A DNA stretch of 64,000 bases from Draconibacterium mangrovi (lineage in GTDB: Bacteria; Bacteroidota; Bacteroidia; Bacteroidales; Prolixibacteraceae): contig NZ_JAAAGB010000003.1 of the NCBI RefSeq assembly GCF_010586825.1, positions 434,001-498,000 of the forward strand, in the 5' to 3' direction. Below, piece after piece: positions 25,927 through 34,796 of the stretch (position 1 is its first letter; each line of letters starts with the position of its first letter). The notes beneath the pieces were generated by a model, which saw nothing but the letters and a program-made list of their open reading frames with translations, was not told where the DNA came from and did no database searches. The translations under genes were made by a program, and so were the position numbers.

Positions 25927-26050
25927 TTATTTTTGTTAAATTTGATTCAAAATAACACTGAAGATGTTCTTTTCGTTTTGGGAAAATCGGGGGTGGTCAA
26001 TTTACTCCGGCGCAGGTGGTCAACTTAAATCGTAGAAGGGTGGTCAGTTT

Positions 26051-26509
26051 AAGCGGATTTTCCATCCTTACATATTGACAGCAATGATAAGTCGACCCGA
26101 AAGAATGATTTATCTTAGCTCCAGTATGCACCAGCAGGGCGATGCCCGTGTAGATCGTTTGAGTGCAATTCTTGAACACGGAATTATCCCAAGTTATTCA
26201 GATTCCAAATTGCACGATTTGATATTGGCATTTGCCGTTGCCCGAAAATGGCCCGAAGTAATTTCAAATGCCGTTGATCCGGGATGGGTGCCTACTAAAA
26301 TGGGCGGCAGTGGGGCTCCCGACGATCTGGATAAAGGCTTTGCCACTCAAGTTTGGCTAGCCGTAGCTAACGATGAAGAGTCCAAAATTAGTGGCCGCTA
26401 CCTGCATCATAAAGAGGAAATGCATTGTAGTCATCAGGCAACAGAAATTGAAATTCAGGAGAAGTTTCTGGCTGTCTGTAAAGAAATAACCGGAATTTCA
26501 TTTCAATAG
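26051..26509 (+). pseudogene. Short-chain dehydrogenase/reductase, 5'-truncated remnant
   Basis: The C-terminal two thirds of an SDR-family oxidoreductase remain next to the right end of the IS21 element. The open frame enters from the element side; no ATG precedes the homologous region. Visible family features are the central strand and active Ser region (RMIYLSSSMHQ), the YxxxK catalytic pair in YSDSK, the ISNAVDPGWVPTKMGG block after strand 6, and a plausible C-terminal end. The Rossmann NAD(P)-binding glycine motif is absent, so the protein cannot be functional. The missing 5' part is not found at the left end of the element, where an AraC fragment lies. Hence this gene and the AraC gene were joined through the element by loss of the sequence between them. 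Confidence 0.78.
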
Positions 26510-26562
26510 CTACTGTTGAAACAAATTGAACACCTATTATAAACATTTTGATCACCCTTATA

Positions 26563-26594
26563 TTTCCGGGATTATACAATCTGAATTAGATTTG
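26563..26594 (+). promoter_or_regulatory. Promoter of the GH43 gene
   Basis: TTTC (26563-26566; one mismatch to TTTG) and TAGATTTG (26587-26594, exact) are 20 nt apart. Transcription would start near 26600, 26 nt before the ATG. The promoter lies outside the IS element, so the gene does not depend on it. Confidence 0.5.
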
Positions 26595-26625
26595 TTGACA
26601 ATAGAAATTAAAGAAATTACGATTG

Positions 26626-28140
26626 ATGGGTCACAAAAAAGTACTTCTCGGAATGCTGTTTTTTAGCTTATATTTTTTAGCTGCAGCGCAAGATAATTCA
26701 GTTCAAAATAATACAAACCAGTTTACGAATCCGCTGTTTGCAGGAGACTACCCCGACCCCAGCATTTTACGCAATGGAGAAGACTATTACCTCGTTCATT
26801 CGTCGTTCTATTATTACCCCGGTCTTTTAATCTGGCATTCAACGGATTTAATAAACTGGGCACCGGTTGCTAATGCGCTGCATACTAATGTAGGTTCAGT
26901 TTGGGCGCCGGAACTCACAAAATACGGCGATAAATACTACATCTATTTTCCGGCCGACAACAAAAACTACGTTATTACTTCCGAGAATATCGAAGGACCG
27001 TGGACAGAACCGGTTTTAATCGACATAAGTATGATCGATCCAGGACATGTAGTTGATGAAAAAGGCAATCGTTATTTGTATTTCAGCAGCGGAAGTTATG
27101 TTCCTTTAACTGACGACGGACTGACTGTTGCAGGCGATCCGGTACACAGTTACGACGGTTGGGAAATCCCTCGCGAGTGGTCGATCGAATGTTTTTGCAT
27201 GGAAGGCCCAAAACTTTTCAAACGCGGTGAATATTACTATTTAACTGTTGCTGAAGGCGGAACTGCCGGACCGGCAACCGGGCACATGGTAATTTCTGCC
27301 CGCTCGAAATCGCCACTTGGCCCATGGGAAAACTCGCCTTACAATCCGATTTTAAGAGCACAGTCGAATAAAGATAAGTGGTGGTCGGTAGCGCACGGTA
27401 CTGTTTTCGACGATGTGGACGGCAACTGGTTTATGATTTTTCATGGCTATGAAAATGGCTTTTACAACATGGGCCGCCAAACCATGCTTACTCCCGTTGA
27501 ATGGACGGAAGACGGCTGGTACAAAATACCGGATGACATTGATATTGCTAAACCGATGACACTTCCCGGAAAAGCAAATGTAGCTCAGCAACCCATGAAA
27601 TTAAGCGACGATTTTTCAGGAGACGAATTAGATCCGCAATGGAAATTCTTTGGTGGTTTTGAGGAAGGCCGCTTTGAAATAAAAGACAACAGCATTGTTA
27701 TCAACGGCAAAGGACACGGAATTGCTGATTGCTCGCCAATGCTGACTATACCAGCCGATCACGCTTATACTGCCGATGTTGAAGTGGAAATTGAAGGCGA
27801 CGCGATTGGAGGAATGGTAATGTTCTATAACCAGCAAGCTTCTTCCGGTATTTTGGCTGACGATGTTAACATTCTATCCAACCTCAGGGGATGGCAGTTT
27901 GCCACCGAACAAAATGTAATCAACCGCCACGTGTTTTTACGCCTAAAAAGCGTTGACAATACCGTTGATATGTATTACAGTCTGGATGGTAAAGACTGGA
28001 TTAAAACGGAAAATTCGTTTGAAACAACCGGATTGAACCACAATGTTTTGAGTGGCTTTTTGAGTTTGCGGATTGGGCTTTGCTCGATTGGCGATGGGAA
28101 GGTGACTTTTAAGAACTTTCAATACAAACCTTTAAGATAA
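26626..28140 (+). CDS. GH43 glycosidase with C-terminal beta-sandwich, secreted (arabinofuranosidase/xylosidase type)
   Basis: This 504-residue exported enzyme probably removes alpha-L-arabinofuranose or beta-xylose from side chains. The ATG at 26626 is used (a TTG lies just before it). The signal peptide ends near LAAAQ. The five-bladed propeller has the GH43 triad: catalytic base Asp44 in GDYPDPS, pKa modulator Asp138 in MIDPGHV and the general acid Glu193 in CMEGPKLF. The C-terminal part from about 325 to 504 is a concanavalin-like sandwich (DFSGDELDPQWKFFGG start), the kind often found in GH43 subfamilies acting on arabinoxylan or arabinan. It is the only gene transcribed to the right between the IS element and the window end, has its own promoter, and is convergent with the DUF1593 gene. 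Subfamily cannot be fixed by eye. Confidence 0.92.
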   Translation: MGHKKVLLGMLFFSLYFLAAAQDNSVQNNTNQFTNPLFAGDYPDPSILRNGEDYYLVHSSFYYYPGLLIWHSTDLINWAPVANALHTNVGSVWAPELTKYGDKYYIYFPADNKNYVITSENIEGPWTEPVLIDISMIDPGHVVDEKGNRYLYFSSGSYVPLTDDGLTVAGDPVHSYDGWEIPREWSIECFCMEGPKLFKRGEYYYLTVAEGGTAGPATGHMVISARSKSPLGPWENSPYNPILRAQSNKDKWWSVAHGTVFDDVDGNWFMIFHGYENGFYNMGRQTMLTPVEWTEDGWYKIPDDIDIAKPMTLPGKANVAQQPMKLSDDFSGDELDPQWKFFGGFEEGRFEIKDNSIVINGKGHGIADCSPMLTIPADHAYTADVEVEIEGDAIGGMVMFYNQQASSGILADDVNILSNLRGWQFATEQNVINRHVFLRLKSVDNTVDMYYSLDGKDWIKTENSFETTGLNHNVLSGFLSLRIGLCSIGDGKVTFKNFQYKPLR

Positions 28141-28175
28141 CGATAGTCCGAAATAGCATATCAATCACTATTTGA

Positions 28176-29822
28176 TTACAAAACTGTAATTACAGTTCGC
28201 AGGTATTTGGTAAGTACCGGACTGCCGTTGTCAATAGCCTGAAGCACAAAATGAATGGTTTCGTCAGGTTTGGCATTTTCAGGAACAGTGAATGTAGTTT
28301 GGGCAACAAACGGATTATCCACTGCAAGTGCATCGCGTTCATAAGTTCCAACAGGAAAATACCACCATTTTATTTCCAATTGATCACCATCCGGATCGAT
28401 AGCTGTTGCATTTAACTCAATCTTTTCTCCTGGCTTTGCACTGATATTTAAAGGACCTGTTATTTCCGGATAGTGGTTTGCGTCTTCATAATTTGGAGTT
28501 ACCGACCACTTCATTCGAGCTGTTTCTGAAAGATTTCTTTCGGGAAACATATTTGGAAATGTATGGTCTTCTTCTGTACCGCCCGTTCCAGCCAAACCAA
28601 AAATAGCGAATATATCAAATACTTCACCTTTTTTGGCAGCTTCCACCACCCGGTTGTGCATCATTATAATGTCGGTACCCAAATAAGTGGGATGTCCCGA
28701 ACGCGGAGCTCCTGACTTTGGATTCCATCTACCGTTCCAACCTCCCCATCTTGGATCCTGCCATGCACGGAGTCCATTACCAATGAGGTTAAAAAAGCAA
28801 CCACTGTCGCCATCGCCATACAGTGTACCTATAGGATCAGGATTTCGCCACATAATGTATCCCATTTCTGCGAGCTCCAAAACCGATTCTCCTTTGTACG
28901 GGCCAATCACATCCAAAACATCGCCAGGAACCATCTGTCTGCCATCGCCCCAGCATCTAACCAACGAACCAATTGGTCCTAATCGCAGATTTTCAGCCGT
29001 CCATTCCGGCGAAGTAAGGCAATCGAAAGAGCTATTGTCATAGCGTCCCATACCTCCACGCGTATTTTCTACATAAGCATCAGGCCAGTTAATAGCAATG
29101 TAGTTGTTATATGCATTGTCTTGATCTCCTGACAGGCAAAGCACAACCTTGTCACACACCTTCTTGTAAATAGTATCCCATTCAGGAGTGTTATTGTAGT
29201 CATCTTCAATAGACCGCAGTGCAGCTGCAATGGTAGATGAACCTCCCCACGCCTGAATAAAAAGCGGACCTGGTTTGTCATCAAGGATATTTTTTTTGAT
29301 GAGATTAGAGCCATCTGTATCTTCAGAATAATCACCCTCAAAACTACAGTTACCATAAACGGTTACCGACTTCAAATACTCTGGAGAAGGATATTCCGGA
29401 TCATGAACTTTGAGGTTGGTGTAACACGCTTCATAAGCATCTAAAATATCGTTAATAAATCGTTCGTCAGGAGACCATCTCCAGGATGTTTGAGGCCCCA
29501 ATCCAAGTTGATCATATTCACTCCCCACTATAAATTGAGTAGTTCCTTTTCCATCTCCTTTCCAATGAAAACGGCTGCTGGTATATACTAAACCGTCAAT
29601 CTGAAAATCGGTAGCATGAAGAAGAAAACGTATCATCGAATTGTTGTCATCCAATTCCGGATCACACGTAACTATGGTACGAGGTTTCAACTGTTCATTT
29701 GTTGTTTCCTTTTTTGTACAATTGGTAGCCAAGAGCATTAAAAACAATGCAATTGCGTAATTTACAACTACGCTAAACCATTTATTTGTAACCAATATTT
29801 GTGGTGAAAATATATTTCTCAT
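28176..29822 (-). CDS. DUF1593 nucleoside-hydrolase-like lipoprotein
   Basis: This 548-residue lipoprotein (LATNC lipobox, Cys35) belongs to the DUF1593 group, whose N-terminal domain is related to inosine-uridine nucleoside hydrolases. The start TIVTCDPELDDNNSMIRFLL holds the Asp-rich DxxxDDxxxM calcium-type site of that fold, slightly altered. A C-terminal Ig-like domain (about 455-548, ISAKPGEKIELNATAIDPDGDQ) resembles a fibronectin/cadherin fold. Members occur in plant-polysaccharide loci of Bacteroidota and are thought to be glycan-active, perhaps cleaving an N- or O-glycoside, but no activity is firmly known. It is convergent with the GH43 gene (36 bp apart) and lies downstream of the cytochrome-flavoprotein pair on the same strand, after a 43-bp gap, so it may be the last gene of that unit. 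Confidence 0.82.
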   Translation of the reverse strand: MRNIFSPQILVTNKWFSVVVNYAIALFLMLLATNCTKKETTNEQLKPRTIVTCDPELDDNNSMIRFLLHATDFQIDGLVYTSSRFHWKGDGKGTTQFIVGSEYDQLGLGPQTSWRWSPDERFINDILDAYEACYTNLKVHDPEYPSPEYLKSVTVYGNCSFEGDYSEDTDGSNLIKKNILDDKPGPLFIQAWGGSSTIAAALRSIEDDYNNTPEWDTIYKKVCDKVVLCLSGDQDNAYNNYIAINWPDAYVENTRGGMGRYDNSSFDCLTSPEWTAENLRLGPIGSLVRCWGDGRQMVPGDVLDVIGPYKGESVLELAEMGYIMWRNPDPIGTLYGDGDSGCFFNLIGNGLRAWQDPRWGGWNGRWNPKSGAPRSGHPTYLGTDIIMMHNRVVEAAKKGEVFDIFAIFGLAGTGGTEEDHTFPNMFPERNLSETARMKWSVTPNYEDANHYPEITGPLNISAKPGEKIELNATAIDPDGDQLEIKWWYFPVGTYERDALAVDNPFVAQTTFTVPENAKPDETIHFVLQAIDNGSPVLTKYLRTVITVL

Positions 29823-29865
29823 GATACAGACTTTTTGAATTAAATATAACAGCTCTTTCTCTTAC

Positions 29866-30459
29866 CTATTTTATTCTTGCAATCACCCCATTTGGCTGCG
29901 GCGAAATCCAGCCTTCCGGCAAGTCAAAATGATGACACTGGTTACAGGAATAAACCGACTGCCCGTGCATCGAGTGGCAGGTGTAACACTCCTGCTTTCC
30001 ATGGCGCGGATCGTGCTGGCTAAAAGCAAACGACATTTCCTGCGTATTAGTTGTGGCTTTAATAATATCTTCTTCCACATGGCATCCAGCTGTCATACAA
30101 AAACTGCGGGTTCCGATTTGGCGCTTTTCCAGCGGAAAGGTATAATTCCCGGTCAGCCAGTGCGCTCCTTCCGTAAGCTGCTCATTTAATGTTTGGCTGT
30201 GACAATCAAGACATCGGAGCGATACGGTATCAGCCATAGCATGACGCGTTATCATCAGCGTTGTATCTCCACCGTAGTAATTATCTACATATGCGTTCAT
30301 TGGAATATGGCAGTTGGTGCAAAAGCCCGGCTGATCGTGCCAGTGCACCCCGCCGGTTACCAACCCCGACAACACTACAACTATAACAGCAGCAAGAATC
30401 AGTATTCTCGGCATCCTAAGCTTCGATCTATTTCCGGCTGACTTGGTTTTATCGTTCAT
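29866..30459 (-). CDS. NapC/NirT-type pentahaem cytochrome c, membrane-anchored
   Basis: This 197-residue protein passes electrons from the quinol pool to a periplasmic reductase. The ATG at 30459 gives a usual start with one N-terminal membrane helix (about residues 18-37); an upstream frame extension lies inside the flavoprotein gene and is rejected. Haem-binding motifs are CTNCH (47-51), CLDCH (83-87), CMTAGCH (121-127, an unusual CX4CH spacing), CYTCH (158-162) and CNQCH (172-176). The first haem, near the membrane, with the FCTNCH-IPMNAY context, is typical of NrfH/NapC quinol dehydrogenases. It is encoded 37 bp after the flavoprotein gene on the same strand. The natural reading is that the two form a quinol-to-organic-acceptor respiratory pair. 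The CX4CH motif is the odd feature, and it may still bind haem. Confidence 0.88.
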   Translation of the reverse strand: MNDKTKSAGNRSKLRMPRILILAAVIVVVLSGLVTGGVHWHDQPGFCTNCHIPMNAYVDNYYGGDTTLMITRHAMADTVSLRCLDCHSQTLNEQLTEGAHWLTGNYTFPLEKRQIGTRSFCMTAGCHVEEDIIKATTNTQEMSFAFSQHDPRHGKQECYTCHSMHGQSVYSCNQCHHFDLPEGWISPQPNGVIARIK

Positions 30460-30496
30460 TTTATCTGTTTTAAAGTTTGTAAGTAGTAAAAATGCT

Positions 30497-32167
30497 TTAA
30501 GCTGAAGGTTGCAAATTAGCAACATGACGTCCGGCAAGGTAGCCGAAAGTATAGCAGCGCCCCAGCGACAAACCATATACTGTTAGCGGATAATCCACTC
30601 CGCCATAAAAACCACCACCTAGATTACCGATGGCATACAAGCCTTTAATTTTATCTCCTTCGGCATTCAAACACTGATGATTCTCGTCAACAAGCAATCC
30701 TGAACAAACTGCTGACAGTCGCAATGTTCGGTGAATACCATAAAACGGAGGTGTATCAATAGGTTTCAGGAACTCGGCAGCTTTCCCGAAATCAGAATCT
30801 TGTTTCGACGCTACCAGTTCATTGTACCTTTTCACTGTCGCTTTCAAGGTTTCCGGATCGGCTTCTATTTTAACCGCAAGCTCCTCAAGTGTATCGGCTT
30901 TATGGGTATTTATAAAGGCTTCATACACGCCATGACGATGCGGAACATCCTCATCAGGCATATAATTTTTCATATCTTCTGGCGACACCAAAACGCCCGG
31001 CCAGTTTTTGGCCTGTGTCATATAATTGGCATCGAATATCTGCGAATACTGACCGGTTTTCTCCGGTCCGCGCAAATAATTACACAGTAACGACATTTCT
31101 ACGCTCTCGTTTACAAACCTTTTCCCCGAATGATCGACAGTTAGAAATGGCATATCGCACATGGTTGCCGGCCCGGCATCGAAATCGTGCAGCATTTTTG
31201 TGTGACCGATTGGTTCGATAACACCACCAGCCCAGTATCCCAATATGAATCCGTCGCCGGTTTTGCGCGATTGTTTGCGGCCAAAATTCTTGGCATCAGG
31301 AACAAAATAATCGCACATCGCTTTGTTGTTCTGGTAATCGCCGGTAGCAAGGATCACTCCTTTTTGGGCCAGAAATTTGATGTACGTGCCGTCCTGCTTT
31401 TTCCCAATAACACCGGTAATTTCACCGCTATCTTTTTGAACCAGCTGAACTGCAGGTGTGCTGTAAAAAAACTTTACGCCTAGTTTCTCGGCATAAGCAG
31501 CCAAAGCGCGCATTCCATCACCATTGGTATAGGGTTTTGATCCAAAATATGCGGTATGAAAACCCAGCTTATAACCATTCATTTTTAGGATATTTACCTG
31601 CTGTAAATTCCCCTGGTTAATCACTTTAGCGCCTGCTTTTTGGGCACGGTCGATCACCCATGAAACTGACTCTCCTGAATTATAAGCCCACTCGCGGAGC
31701 AATTTCGGATTACAACGATGAGCATTGTCCCCCATCAGTCTTGAGACCAGTGCCTCGACACCGGCTTTATCACTTGTACTGAGATCAATTCCTGCACCGG
31801 AATTCCCCTGTGAAATAGCTATATTTTCCTTTTGAAGAACTGCAACTGAAGCACCGTTTTCGAGTGCCGACAAAGCTGCAGGAACTCCCGAAGCACCTGC
31901 ACCAACAATTACCACATCAAATGATTCTGTTTTAGTTATCTCGCTATCCGGTATTTCTTCCGGTTTTGGAAGAAAGGAAAGTTTTGCTGCGTCATCTGCA
32001 CTTTTTCCGTAAGCTACCCCTTCCTGAAATGCATCCTGACTTGGACTGTCGGGCCTACAGCCGGCAAACCCAATCAAACCGGCTGCACAAGAAGCAACAG
32101 CAGCACACGATAAAAAGTTACGTCGTGAAATACCATTCTCGATGGTATGTTTTATAAACTTATCCAT
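30497..32167 (-). CDS. Tat-exported FAD-dependent reductase (fumarate reductase/urocanate reductase-like)
   Basis: This 556-residue flavoprotein is exported folded. The ATG at 32167 is used instead of a TTG at 32206. The twin-arginine signal is GISRRNFLS (about 12-20), and a lipobox-like GFAGC (Cys37) follows, so it may be a Tat lipoprotein facing the periplasm. The FAD-binding site is VVIVGAGASGVPAAL (85-99), as in the FAD_binding_2 family of fumarate, urocanate and acrylate-type reductases. The C-terminal FAD block reads GLYAIGNLGGGFYGG, then YPLTVYGLSLGRCYTFGYLAG, which is not the classical fumarate reductase pattern and is closer to poorly characterised ones. It has no haem domain, so its electrons should come from the pentahaem cytochrome encoded next. 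The acceptor is unknown; an unsaturated acid such as a hydroxycinnamate is a guess. Confidence 0.87.
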   Translation of the reverse strand: MDKFIKHTIENGISRRNFLSCAAVASCAAGLIGFAGCRPDSPSQDAFQEGVAYGKSADDAAKLSFLPKPEEIPDSEITKTESFDVVIVGAGASGVPAALSALENGASVAVLQKENIAISQGNSGAGIDLSTSDKAGVEALVSRLMGDNAHRCNPKLLREWAYNSGESVSWVIDRAQKAGAKVINQGNLQQVNILKMNGYKLGFHTAYFGSKPYTNGDGMRALAAYAEKLGVKFFYSTPAVQLVQKDSGEITGVIGKKQDGTYIKFLAQKGVILATGDYQNNKAMCDYFVPDAKNFGRKQSRKTGDGFILGYWAGGVIEPIGHTKMLHDFDAGPATMCDMPFLTVDHSGKRFVNESVEMSLLCNYLRGPEKTGQYSQIFDANYMTQAKNWPGVLVSPEDMKNYMPDEDVPHRHGVYEAFINTHKADTLEELAVKIEADPETLKATVKRYNELVASKQDSDFGKAAEFLKPIDTPPFYGIHRTLRLSAVCSGLLVDENHQCLNAEGDKIKGLYAIGNLGGGFYGGVDYPLTVYGLSLGRCYTFGYLAGRHVANLQPSA

Positions 32168-32406
32168 ATCTATATTAAATTTGGTCAATATTGTTCGCCA
32201 CAACAACTGTTTACCACTTCTATAAAATCAATGTTTTCTTGAAATACCATTAACTTAATAACCGTTCCAACACAGAACCTTAAAATCAACATATTTCTTC
32301 CGGCTGATCATATCTAACGAAAATTGAAAAAGGGTCATCCAGAGTGAGTATTCCCCTAAATGACCTGATAATTTTCAACTTAAATATATCTATTCAACTT
32401 ATAAAT

Positions 32407-34758
32407 CTACAAATCAAGATTATTCTTTCCGCTATTCAATTCGTGACTTTTACTTTCCCAAACAAATGTTCCGGTAATTCCTTCCGGCAAACTGATTTCA
32501 GCTTTTAAACCATTTGCTGAATTAACGTAAGCAACAGCAATTTTACCTGCAGGGTGAGGCATTTCTCCACTAATAGTTTCAATCGCACCAATATTTGGCT
32601 CAATTTTTACTTTATTGAAATACGGAGCAGCACTCTCGATTCCAAGGATAATGCGATAAGCTTCAATATTTGGGCTTGCCCCCCATGCATGACAATCTGA
32701 ACGGGTTGTTACCACTTCTGAGGTTTCGCCCCAGGTTGTTAGACCAAGTTCGATGTTTTTTCGCCAGATATCTAACCATTTCAAATAGTCGTCTCCCATT
32801 CCGGCTTTGGCCAAAGCCAAATGCAGATAATATTTAAAATAGATTGTGGCCTGAGTAAGCGACTCCTCTTCCAACATCTGCTTCGCAATTTTAGTATTCT
32901 GCTCAGGAGTAGTAAGTCCGGCTAAAATAACCATAGAATTGGTGTGTTGCGAGTAATCTTTCTTTTCCGGAGTGTCGGCAAACAAATTACGTGAAGCATC
33001 CCAGTATTTGCTTTTAATGGTTTCCGACAATTTGTTCGCAATACTTTCATACATTTCTGCATATTCAGCACTTCCTTCGGCTTTTTCCAACTCGATCCCG
33101 GCTTGTAAAGCCAAAAGCAATTGAAGATCTAAAAGTGCTGTACTCCCATCTTCCGCAGCCGGGGCCGTTCCCATTCGCCAGTTGCTTGCCCAGTCGGTAA
33201 AGTTCCATCCGGGAAGATTTTTCAAGGAACCATCATCATCGACAAAACTGATGAAATAGTTTAAGATTTGTCGGGATCCAAGTAAATGGTCTTTCAGGAA
33301 ATCAGGATCACTACCATACATCAGATAGTCATGAAGCATACAAACGTACCACATGGAATAAGTGGCAATTACCTGGTTTTGTGTGTCAGGATAACGGCTT
33401 AGCGTATAACCATCTACTTGTCTGGAATTATCCATTAAGTTCAAAGCATTTTTTGCCAGACGATCATCACCACTATTAAAATACGAAACAAAAAGCTGAA
33501 TCCGTGCATCGCCAATATACTGCAAGCGTTCGTAATAAGGACAATCCATATAAGTTTCTACTGCACACGAACGGGCAGTACGCCAGCCAATTTCAAGAAT
33601 CTTGTCCAGTTCGGCGTCATTAGCATTTATTTTGGCATTCATTTCAAACGGATATCCGGTAAATGTTCCATAGAAATCATCAATGGTAAGCGGACTATCT
33701 TTTGTCTCAATCTTTATTTCAAGAAAACGATAGGTTCTCCAGTTCAACGTAGTGAAAGTTTGATTTTGTGAACCATTAGAAATAATGGTATCCATGCGTC
33801 CGGAAATTGTTTTTCCTTCTATCTCGTTACGATTGTTTTTTGCACCTTCTGCATCGTACAAACCTTCAGAATAAGTGATTACAATTGTACTTTTATCGCC
33901 ACCGCTAAAAATAAGGGTTGGATAAGCATTTGTGTACACTTCCTGGTCGAGCAGAATTTTAGCAGTTGTATTTGCAGGCACTTCAAAAGCTACTTTTTCG
34001 ACAGGAAAGTTTTCAGGAACAGAAACACCTTCGGCTTTTCGGGTCGCCACCAAACGCTGATAAGTCATTTCCATTTGAGGAATAATTGAAGGAGTCAAAG
34101 TCCATCCTCCGGCAGTATTAAATCCCATTCCTCTTGTTGAACGTTCGAAAACTGCTTTAGCCGATTTCCAGCTGCTGTCATCAAAATCCAACACATTCCA
34201 ACCTTTAATTGCATAATTCATGTCAATTTTCTCTCCGGCACCAGCGGCATAATAACCACGAACCTGCTGACGAATAGGCGTATAGCTTTTATCTTCAATG
34301 CACTTCCATGAATCGTTGGTATTCAGCACTTTCGTTGCCTCATCGGTTCCCTGGAATAAAAATCCGGTTTTCCACGAAAACTGAGAGACAGGCTTTAAAT
34401 CACCTTCGTTCCAAACTTCAGCAGCAATAATATTTTCGCCTTGGTTCAGGTATGGGGCTATATCAACTGTTTCGTAGTTCCAGTGTTTCAAATCGCCCAA
34501 TGCAGGTCCCATTGAAACCAGTTGTTCATTGATGTATAATTTATAACGGTTATCAGCTGTTACGCGCATTTCGAATTTAGCGGGAACAGCATCAAAATTT
34601 ATTGTTTTACGGAACAGGTAAAGACCTGCGTCGGTTGCTCCGGCTTCAGGCACGCAAATCCAGCTTGCGTCCCATTCGTTATTTCGTGGTGGCCCAAACA
34701 TTTGTGCTGAGCTTACAAATGCTGAAAGTATGAGTATAAATGTTATTAGCTTCTTCAT
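32407..34758 (-). CDS. GH78 alpha-L-rhamnosidase, secreted
   Basis: This 783-residue enzyme removes terminal alpha-L-rhamnose. A signal peptide (MKKLITFILILSAFVSSAQ) is present. The N-terminal domain (about 25-240) is the beta-sandwich usual in this family, with WDASWICVPE and the AEVWNEGDLKP block. The (alpha/alpha)6 barrel carries the GH78 signature, here CAVETYMDCPYYERLQYIGDARIQ-like, in which the Glu of YYERLQYIGD is the general-acid candidate; the canonical text would be DCPxRDE-type, so this is a divergent version. The C-terminal beta-sandwich ends at KNNLDL. The neighbouring secreted metallohydrolase, esterase and GH106 rhamnosidase on the same strand suggest that rhamnose-capped or rhamnogalacturonan material is the target. 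A 239-bp gap separates it from the flavoprotein gene downstream. Confidence 0.93.
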   Translation of the reverse strand: MKKLITFILILSAFVSSAQMFGPPRNNEWDASWICVPEAGATDAGLYLFRKTINFDAVPAKFEMRVTADNRYKLYINEQLVSMGPALGDLKHWNYETVDIAPYLNQGENIIAAEVWNEGDLKPVSQFSWKTGFLFQGTDEATKVLNTNDSWKCIEDKSYTPIRQQVRGYYAAGAGEKIDMNYAIKGWNVLDFDDSSWKSAKAVFERSTRGMGFNTAGGWTLTPSIIPQMEMTYQRLVATRKAEGVSVPENFPVEKVAFEVPANTTAKILLDQEVYTNAYPTLIFSGGDKSTIVITYSEGLYDAEGAKNNRNEIEGKTISGRMDTIISNGSQNQTFTTLNWRTYRFLEIKIETKDSPLTIDDFYGTFTGYPFEMNAKINANDAELDKILEIGWRTARSCAVETYMDCPYYERLQYIGDARIQLFVSYFNSGDDRLAKNALNLMDNSRQVDGYTLSRYPDTQNQVIATYSMWYVCMLHDYLMYGSDPDFLKDHLLGSRQILNYFISFVDDDGSLKNLPGWNFTDWASNWRMGTAPAAEDGSTALLDLQLLLALQAGIELEKAEGSAEYAEMYESIANKLSETIKSKYWDASRNLFADTPEKKDYSQHTNSMVILAGLTTPEQNTKIAKQMLEEESLTQATIYFKYYLHLALAKAGMGDDYLKWLDIWRKNIELGLTTWGETSEVVTTRSDCHAWGASPNIEAYRIILGIESAAPYFNKVKIEPNIGAIETISGEMPHPAGKIAVAYVNSANGLKAEISLPEGITGTFVWESKSHELNSGKNNLDL

Positions 34759-34796
34759 TTTATTCTTGTTTTTGATTTTATACTATTGGCATCTAC

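Larger units (their letters stand above)
23463..26050 (+). mobile_element. IS21-family insertion sequence with multiple end repeats
   Basis: The element carries istA and istB in the usual order. The left end holds five copies of TGACCACC in direct orientation at 23467, 23491, 23514, 23538 and 23562, spaced 23-24 bp. The right end holds three inverted copies (GGTGGTCA) at 25992, 26015 and 26039, spaced 23-24 bp. The outermost copies extend to a 12-bp terminal inverted repeat, AAACTGACCACC at 23463-23474 and GGTGGTCAGTTT at 26039-26050. If the true ends are TG...CA, the limits are 23467-26046. No target duplication is visible: the left flank ends in ACCGGCC and the right flank begins AAGCGG. 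Left and right flanks belong to different genes, so the copy has been involved in a deletion or recombination. Confidence 0.88.

Noticed and set aside
30460-30576. Longer N-terminus for the cytochrome
   Set aside because: The extra 39 codons lie inside the end of the flavoprotein gene and would put a second odd hydrophobic segment before the anchor; the ATG at 30459 gives a normal NapC/NirT-type start.
32333-32365. GGTCAT/ATGACC stem between GH78 and the flavoprotein gene
   Set aside because: Only 6 bp with a 21-nt loop; too weak to call a terminator although a CTTTTTC run follows.
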